NCBI GenBank assembly: GCA_900110395.1
Contig: FODP01000039.1
Span: 1 to 35,812, forward strand
DNA: 35,812 nucleotides
DNA from: Rhodospirillales bacterium URHD0017
Lineage (GTDB): Bacteria > Pseudomonadota > Alphaproteobacteria > Reyranellales > Reyranellaceae
Direction: 5' to 3'
Each line of letters begins with the position of its first letter. Position 1 is the stretch's first letter. The position numbers and the translations under genes were made by a program. The notes beneath the pieces were generated by a model. The model had not been told where the DNA came from and made no database searches. It saw nothing but the letters and a program-made list of their open reading frames with translations. Below are positions 31,630-35,812 of the stretch, piece by piece.

Positions 31630-31860
31630 TCAGGGGATTCTTTTTGGCACCTGCTGCAGCAAGGTCTTGAGTTCTGCAATCTCCTTACGAGCGCCTTTTA
31701 ATTCGGCGCTGAGGATCTCCAATCCAGTCGCAATGGTGCTGAGACCATTAAATAAGACCCAGTCATCACCGGCACCTGGCTTACTCAGCGCGTGGTGTAC
31801 TAAGCTCTTATGGGCCATCTCGAAAAACACTTGCGAGTCGTCTGACGGCATATTGGCCAT
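31630..31860 (-). CDS. Unrecognised small coiled-coil protein, 76 aa
   Basis: ATG 31860 (MANMPSDDSQVFFEMAHKSL) has AAGGGG 7 bases upstream and is preferred to an in-frame codon at 31875. The C-terminal 35 residues (LEILSAELKGARKEIAELKT) form a clear heptad pattern and should be a coiled coil. It lies upstream of the cyclase run on the same strand, 119 bases away, and only 29 bases from the start of the divergent ligase gene. It may be co-transcribed with the cyclases. Its role is unknown. Confidence 0.65.
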   Translation of the reverse strand: MANMPSDDSQVFFEMAHKSLVHHALSKPGAGDDWVLFNGLSTIATGLEILSAELKGARKEIAELKTLLQQVPKRIP

Positions 31861-31889
31861 GCTTTGCCCCTTCAATACTTGCTGCCCCG

Positions 31890-32879
31890 GTGACGGTGCC
31901 TCGCCTGCCTAGGTGGATCAAGCCGCAGCTGACGCGCCTCGCCAAGGAAGCGCCGTCTGGCGACGGCTGGCTGCACGAGGTCAAGTACGACGGCTACCGC
32001 ATGCACGCCCGCATCGACGGCCGCGACATCAAGCTCCTCACCCGCACTGGCCTGGACTGGTCGCATCGATACCGGCGCACGATCGAGGCGTTGGGAGAGC
32101 TGAAGGTGAAGTCGGCCTATATCGATGGCGAGCTGTGCGCGCTGAATGCTGACGGGGTGCCAGTGTTCAGCCGGCTGCAGGCGGCAATGGATGAGAACAA
32201 GACCGACCAGCTCGTCTTCTTCGCCTTCGACCTCCTGTTCCTGAATGGGCGAAGCACGGCGCAGTTGCCGCTCACCCAGCGGAAGGAAAAGCTGAAGCGC
32301 CTGTTCAAGAGGGAGATTGGCGGCCTTCGATACAGTGAGCATGTCCTTGGTGACGGTCCTCAATTTCGGGCGCACGCCTGCAAGTTCGGCCTCGAGGGGG
32401 CCATCTCCAAGCAGGCGGACCGGCCCTATGCACCAGGCGACCGCGGGATCTGGCTGAAGTCGAAGTGCCTGAACCGAGAGGAGTTCATCGTCGTCGGCTG
32501 GACCGATCCCGAAGGCAATCGATCGCACATTGGTGCGCTGCTGCTGGGCTACTACACAGACGATGGCCGGCTGCATTACGCGGGCCGTGCCGGTACAGGC
32601 ATCACCGACAAGGAGCTGAAGCGCCTGGCCGGCGTGCTGACGCCGCTGCATGCGCCGAAGATGCCTCTTGTTGCCCCGCCGCCGCGTGACAGCCGCTTCG
32701 GCTCACCGCTCAAGCTATCCAAGGTGCACTGGGTGCGGCCAGAGTTGGTCGTCGAAGTGACCTATCTCACCTGGACCGAGGACAACCTGCTGCGGCAAGT
32801 CTCTTATCAGGGGCAGCGGGAGGACAAGCCAGCCAACCAGGTCGTGCGGGTAATTCCGCACCCGCCGAGAACGCGGTAA
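31890..32879 (+). CDS. ATP-dependent DNA ligase, stand-alone LigD-type ligase domain, 329 aa
   Basis: The nucleotidyltransferase motifs are present: motif I EVKYDGYR with the AMP-accepting Lys (about residue 32), motif III FFAFDLLFLNG, motif IV LEGAISKQADRPY and motif V WLKSKC, followed by an OB-fold domain with HIGALLLGYYTDDGRLHYAG and a C-terminal DNLLRQVSYQGQR. It is the ligase part of LigD without polymerase or nuclease domains, as in LigC-type enzymes that seal breaks in non-homologous end joining or base repair. The start is GTG 31890 without a clear ribosome-binding site; MTVPRLPRW is close to the expected N-terminus. No Ku gene is in the window. A T-tailed terminator follows. Confidence 0.9.
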   Translation: MTVPRLPRWIKPQLTRLAKEAPSGDGWLHEVKYDGYRMHARIDGRDIKLLTRTGLDWSHRYRRTIEALGELKVKSAYIDGELCALNADGVPVFSRLQAAMDENKTDQLVFFAFDLLFLNGRSTAQLPLTQRKEKLKRLFKREIGGLRYSEHVLGDGPQFRAHACKFGLEGAISKQADRPYAPGDRGIWLKSKCLNREEFIVVGWTDPEGNRSHIGALLLGYYTDDGRLHYAGRAGTGITDKELKRLAGVLTPLHAPKMPLVAPPPRDSRFGSPLKLSKVHWVRPELVVEVTYLTWTEDNLLRQVSYQGQREDKPANQVVRVIPHPPRTR

Positions 32880-32904
32880 CGGGCCTTCCAAGCCTGTCCG
32901 ATTA

Positions 32905-32928
32905 GCCGTTAGCTCAGAACGGCTTTTT
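32905..32928 (+). terminator. Rho-independent terminator of the ligase gene
   Basis: GCCGTT (32905-32910) pairs with AACGGC (32918-32923), leaving a 7-base loop, followed at once by TTTTT. It lies 25 bases after the ligase stop and runs into the 3' end of the convergent small gene. Confidence 0.75.
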
Positions 32929-33102
32929 GGGCTCGTCATCTTCTATCCAAAGCGCTGCCGGTGCGCCAGAGAGCCGACGTAGTTGGCGCACGACAAGGTT
33001 CTTCTCCTCTTCGGTCATCTCCACCGCGGTCAGGATGACGGTTTCGCCAGTCGTGAGGTTCTTAATTTCAATCGAATACCGCTCGGTGTTTGGATCAGGC
33101 AT
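32914..33102 (-). CDS. Unrecognised small protein, 62 aa
   Basis: The product (MPDPNTERYSIEIKNLTTGE...) has an N-terminal beta part with a TVILTAVEMTEEEKNLVVRQ segment and an acidic C-terminus ending DDEPKKPF. The ribosome-binding site is weak (CAGG). It is convergent with the ligase gene, whose terminator overlaps its last codons. The composition is normal for a small soluble protein, and no domain is recognised. Confidence 0.6.
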   Translation of the reverse strand: MPDPNTERYSIEIKNLTTGETVILTAVEMTEEEKNLVVRQLRRLSGAPAALWIEDDEPKKPF

Positions 33103-33144
33103 GCCTGAGAATACTCTGGAAAGAGGGAGGAAGTTTCCGGCTGC

Positions 33145-33384
33145 TCAGTGCGTCGTGTCGCCCGATGCCGGCGCCGCCTCAAGCTCGTCGGCGATGTTCT
33201 TTAGGTCTTCCCCGAATGTCCGCAGGACATCGGGGCTAACGTTGCTACGAAGGACGACCTCGCCGTCCGGTGTTACGGCGATGACGAGATGGGGAACCTC
33301 CAATCCCATCTCCTTCAGGCGCAGGCGAACGAGGGCATCGGCCTCGGCGAGCACTTTTTCGAGGGTTCGGACGCCATCTGCCAT
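33145..33384 (-). CDS. Unrecognised small protein, 79 aa
   Basis: ATG 33384 (MADGVRTLEKVLAEADALVR) has GAAAGG about 8 bases upstream and is preferred to upstream in-frame codons, which run into a hairpin region. The sequence alternates a helix, a short beta pair (HLVIAVTPDGEVVLRSN) and another helix (VLRTFGEDLKNIADELEAAP). No domain is recognised. It is 42 bases upstream of the 62-aa gene, on the same strand, and the two may form a small operon. Confidence 0.6.
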   Translation of the reverse strand: MADGVRTLEKVLAEADALVRLRLKEMGLEVPHLVIAVTPDGEVVLRSNVSPDVLRTFGEDLKNIADELEAAPASGDTTH

Positions 33385-33463
33385 CGGTCGACCTTTCGGC
33401 AAGTCTGGAGTGAATCGCCGGCAGATGGATGGCCGGTCCAAAACTATCGCCCGCGAACAGAAA

Positions 33464-33491
33464 CGCCGCCCGGCTTGGGGCACGGGCGGCG
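33464..33491. terminator. Strong GC-rich hairpin, likely terminator
   Basis: CGCCGCCCG (33464-33472) pairs perfectly with CGGGCGGCG (33483-33491) across a 10-base loop. T-rich sequence lies on both sides (CTTTGCTGTTG on plus, TTTCTGTT on minus). It probably marked the end of the thermonuclease gene on the minus strand, whose remnant lies just upstream. Confidence 0.55.
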
Positions 33492-33586
33492 CTTTGCTGT
33501 TGCTTCCGCTTTTTGGGGGAGATGAGAAGCACCCCAGCAATGGCGTCCCCCGGGCAAAAGTTGCGGAACTCTCGTGATCGATTAGT

Positions 33587-33790
33587 GACGATCGAGCGGC
33601 CCGCAGTCAGTGCCTCCAGTCTGGTCGTGGCCAAGCTACCCGCCGGTCACCCGTCAGGGCAGATCTGTTTTGCTTCGGGCGCGTCGATGCCCCACAGGCG
33701 ATAGATGACGCCGTTCTGCTTGATGGTGTCGCCGTCGGTGACAGTTTGTCCGACGGCCGGAAACGCAAAAACAGTCGCGAGGACAACTGC
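33587..33790 (-). pseudogene. Thermonuclease-like (SNase) pseudogene
   Basis: The minus-strand frame reads AVVLATVFAFPAVGQ (a signal-peptide-like start without its initiator), then TVTDGDTIKQNGVIYRLWGI and DAPEAKQICPDG, which match the N-terminal part of thermonuclease-family proteins (GDTI...RLWGIDAPE). A TGA (33647-33649) stands where relatives normally have Trp in PDGWPAG, and the same frame then continues PAGSLATTRLEALTAGRSIV before similarity is lost. The start codon is missing too, since a TGA lies two codons upstream. The gene is therefore inactivated by point changes and truncated. Confidence 0.75.
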
Positions 33791-33827
33791 TCTTCAAATT
33801 GATGATGCCGTCGTAGCCATCGCGAGT

Positions 33828-34112
33828 TCAGTTCCACCGCGGCTGAAGGATGAGTACGAGAAGCATAAACAATGCGAAGCAAATCCCCGGAAAGGCCAGA
33901 ACACTCAATAAAGCGCTGGCACGTCCTCGATACCCTCTAGAGTCCAGCAGCATGCTGCCGCCAAGGATAAGGGCAATGCCAGCCAGCAACGCGATCCAAA
34001 GATGTATGTTGAACGATGAGACGGACCCGTCCGCCAGCCCAACAACAAAGAAATACAGCGCAATCAGGGCGACCAACGAATCGACGCCAAAAAGAATGCG
34101 AAAGAAAAGCAT
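33828..34112 (-). CDS. Small membrane protein, 94 aa, three predicted helices
   Basis: The ATG at 34112 has GAGG about 8 bases upstream. The hydrophobic segments are LFGVDSLVALIALYFFVVGL (about 7-26), LWIALLAGIALILGGSMLL (about 38-56) and a third near the C-terminus (LLSVLAFPGICFALFMLLVL, about 68-87). Such proteins are common, uncharacterised inner-membrane proteins. It lies upstream of the thermonuclease remnant on the same strand. No function can be given. Confidence 0.75.
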   Translation of the reverse strand: MLFFRILFGVDSLVALIALYFFVVGLADGSVSSFNIHLWIALLAGIALILGGSMLLDSRGYRGRASALLSVLAFPGICFALFMLLVLILQPRWN

Positions 34113-34526
34113 GCGATTACCTCGTTGGTCATTCTGGACCCCACTCGCTACTGCGCTGTGTGGGTTTTTGATTCACTGAACGATTTGAGGCCGGGGGGAG
34201 TTCGCGGGCTGCCTGATCGAGCCTAAATCGATTCCACAGGCAGAAAAACAGGGCTAGCGTCGATACTTACCGAGACCGCCGCTTCTGTTGCTCGGGTAGG
34301 CCCGCCCAGTGGGGCGCTGTTAGCAAAGACTGGTCGGGCCGGGCCTGATGGTCCGACAGGCCAGGAGCACAAACCGGATTTCGGCCAGTCGTTCTGGAGG
34401 AGACCCAGTTCGAGGACTGGATGCGAGGGCCGCACGCTGGCGACTCAAGCTTGGGACGGAACGTTGCCAAGCAGCTAGAATGGCAAGGCCGCTTGTCACT
34501 CAAATGGGAGACTGGAGGAAATCGAG
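34113..34526. other. Intergenic region; no gene seen
   Basis: About 410 bases separate two divergent genes. Frames here are short and without ribosome-binding sites. The promoters of both neighbours should lie here, but no convincing hexamer pair was found. Confidence 0.5.
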
Positions 34527-34808
34527 ATGTTCAAGATTCTGAAACTAATTCTAGTTGTGGGCATTGCCATGACCGGGGCTGCTGCACCTGCTTCTTCGCA
34601 ATATGGGCAGCCTTCACAGTATGGGCAGCCTTGGCCGAACTACCCCAACCAGGGGAACGGCGGATACATCCAGGACGGCCGGCGCTACACCACGGTGACT
34701 GTGACAAACCGCGGCCAGAACGGGAATCGTGACCAAGTCGTTCAGCAGCAGGTTCTCTGCGGAAGCCAGTACTACGACGGCTACCAGCAACGCATCGCAC
34801 GGTGCTGA
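34527..34808 (+). CDS. Small secreted Gln/Tyr/Gly-rich protein, 93 aa
   Basis: GGAGG lies 9 bases before the ATG at 34527. Residues 1-24 form a signal peptide (MFKILKLILVVGIAMTGAAA, cleavage near PASSQ). The mature part has the repeated unit QYGQPSQYGQPW, a Asn/Gly-rich loop, a beta segment (RRYTTVTVTNRG) and a C-terminal part with two Cys (VLCGSQYYDG and the final C) that could form a disulfide. It is probably a periplasmic or extracellular protein. The family is not recognised. Confidence 0.75.
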   Translation: MFKILKLILVVGIAMTGAAAPASSQYGQPSQYGQPWPNYPNQGNGGYIQDGRRYTTVTVTNRGQNGNRDQVVQQQVLCGSQYYDGYQQRIARC

Positions 34809-35002
34809 GCCCTTTGTGCGCCGCTCGATCGGCCTACGCCCGCGCCGGCGGCGAAAGCGCGCGAAAGGTCGCCCATGACATACGGGCCGGCGGTGTCGTC
34901 ACCCTTGCCGGAATTGCTGCGGCTCTACAGGCCCGCGGCGTCCGCACACCGCGCGGCCATGACGAGTGGAAGCTCGCTCAGGTGTCCCGCCTGCTGGATT
35001 GA
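34802..35002 (+). pseudogene. Serine recombinase remnant, C-terminal helix-turn-helix part
   Basis: The frame contains ARAGGESARKVAHDIRAGGV, then VTLAGIAAALQARGVRTPRG and a final WKLAQVSRLLD. This is the pattern of the C-terminal DNA-binding segment of resolvase/invertase-type recombinases (IAAALNARGIRTPRG...W...QVxRLL). The catalytic N-terminal domain is absent. It overlaps the 3' end of the secreted-protein gene by 7 bases, so that gene may have joined the recombinase fragment through a deletion or insertion. Confidence 0.65.
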
Positions 35003-35717
35003 CCCCTAAACGGGTCCGATCATTTGAACCGCTGTTCAACTGTCGACGCCCATTGGAGTCGGAGCGGTGGTGCGCCAAGGTGGGGCTACCACCAAATCTC
35101 CGATCGTGCACTGACAAGCCGGGCACAGATCCCACCAAATTCCAGACGCGCGGTGACCTGCCGATCGGCTATGGCGATGAACGGACATTACGGGTGGAAA
35201 CTCAGGAATGCGTACGCGAGATCATGCGGCTGATCTACTTCCAGCACGCTGGAGCGGACCTGCCGGAGCCCTCCAACGGAGGAGGAACTCGCTAATCCGC
35301 GCCGACGCCGGAATCGCCATGTTCTTCCTGGCAGCCCTCATTCTCGGCGCCATCATCGCTTCGTTCTATGAGCGGGCTTATTATCCTTAAGGCCGCGACT
35401 CCATCGCGCGGAAGCGGGCCCGCGCGGGCTGCTACCGCGCGGACAATGGTGTGGGTCACTGCGGCCATCCCGGAAGATGACCACCCGCCTGCCCTGATGG
35501 GAACTACAGGGCAGTTATCTTAGCCATGCCGCGCCTCACCAAAGCGTGACCGTTTAGAGCCTCTACTAAAGGGCTGAAAAGCCGTCATGGACTTCGGGCA
35601 CTACCTATTCAGAGGTAGTCCGATAAACTTGCGCCATGGCACGCCTTCGGGGCAGCTTGTATCGAGGAGAGCTGATCTGGTTGCGCGTGTGGGCTCAACC
35701 GGCCACAGGGCTCCTGC
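35003..35717. other. Remnant-rich region before the right IS copy
   Basis: About 700 bases without a convincing complete gene. A plus-strand frame at 34966-35295 has no recognised family. A 23-residue hydrophobic peptide frame lies at 35319-35390. An inverted repeat ACTACCT/AGGTAGT lies at 35600-35619. A frame starting at ATG 35636 (MARLRGSLYRGELIWLRVWA) runs into the IS end at 35718, which suggests that the insertion broke a gene or that the frame is chance. Confidence 0.4.
35319..35390 (+). CDS. Possible 23-residue membrane peptide
   Basis: ATG 35319 opens MFFLAALILGAIIASFYERA followed by YYP and TAA at 35388-35390. The first 15 residues could span a membrane. The ribosome-binding site is weak (GCCGGAA). 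It may be a true small membrane protein or the tail of a lost gene. Confidence 0.25.
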   Translation: MFFLAALILGAIIASFYERAYYP

Positions 35718-35812
35718 TGACCTGCTCCCCGCATCTCATACGTCAGCAGATTGAGTCTGTTCCTCTTTTGCTCTCGTAGTTGATGGTGCAACGGGGCGGG
35801 GCGCGAAGCCCC
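35718..35812 (-). mobile_element. Second copy of the IS3-family element end (truncated by the window end)
   Basis: The 95 bases are the exact reverse complement of 223-317. They include the terminal TGACCTGCTCCCCGCAT (35718-35734), the transposase stop and the last codons of the transposase on the minus strand. Both copies have their right end pointing into the window. The rest of this copy lies outside. Confidence 0.88.

Overview
The window looks like an accessory region of a GC-rich proteobacterium, most likely an alphaproteobacterium of the Bradyrhizobium or Reyranella kind. This rests on the style of the proteins (TPR adenylate cyclases carrying a SIAVLPFQNMSGD segment, a stand-alone LigD-type ligase, IS3-type insertion sequences) and is an inference, not a measured assignment. 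No rRNA, tRNA or CRISPR array was seen. Both ends carry the same insertion sequence end in opposite orientation (1-317 and 35718-35812, sharing 95 identical bases), so the 35.4 kb between them is either bounded by inverted IS copies or cut there by assembly.

Region 1 (0.4-6 kb) reads as a ribosomal peptide (RiPP) locus. It holds a cobalamin-type radical SAM enzyme on the minus strand. Facing it on the plus strand are a 72-residue small protein (candidate precursor), a GNAT acetyltransferase, a TfuA-like protein and a YcaO enzyme. YcaO plus TfuA is the known pair for peptide backbone thioamidation. The radical SAM family is associated with C-methylation of RiPPs. The product is unknown.

Region 2 (6.6-17.2 kb) is a plus-strand set: a NarL/FixJ-type response regulator; three unrecognised proteins (an Ala/Pro/Gly-rich one, one with four cysteines like a zinc ribbon, and one with an acidic/Arg-rich N-terminus and one hydrophobic helix); a 1625-residue fusion of a subtilisin-like S8 protease with a PhoD-like phosphoesterase; and an 835-residue fusion of a trypsin-like protease with a beta-lactamase-like serine hydrolase. 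All catalytic motifs look intact. This multi-hydrolase cassette is the strongest candidate for an undescribed system.

Region 3 (17.8-24.5 kb) has an Hcp-family (type VI secretion) protein followed by a TPR-methyltransferase, two small plus-strand genes (one EthD-like), an epoxide-hydrolase-like enzyme divergent from a FAD monooxygenase, and three decayed copies of an unrecognised small protein ending in a conserved IFVI.

Region 4 (24.2-31.9 kb, minus strand) is a run of four paralogous class III adenylate cyclase/TolB-like/TPR proteins, each joined to the next by a 4-base ATGA overlap. It is preceded by a small coiled-coil gene and followed by another small gene.

Region 5 (31.9-35.8 kb) has an ATP-dependent DNA ligase with a terminator, small conserved-looking genes, a thermonuclease pseudogene, a small membrane protein, a small secreted protein, a recombinase remnant and the right IS end.
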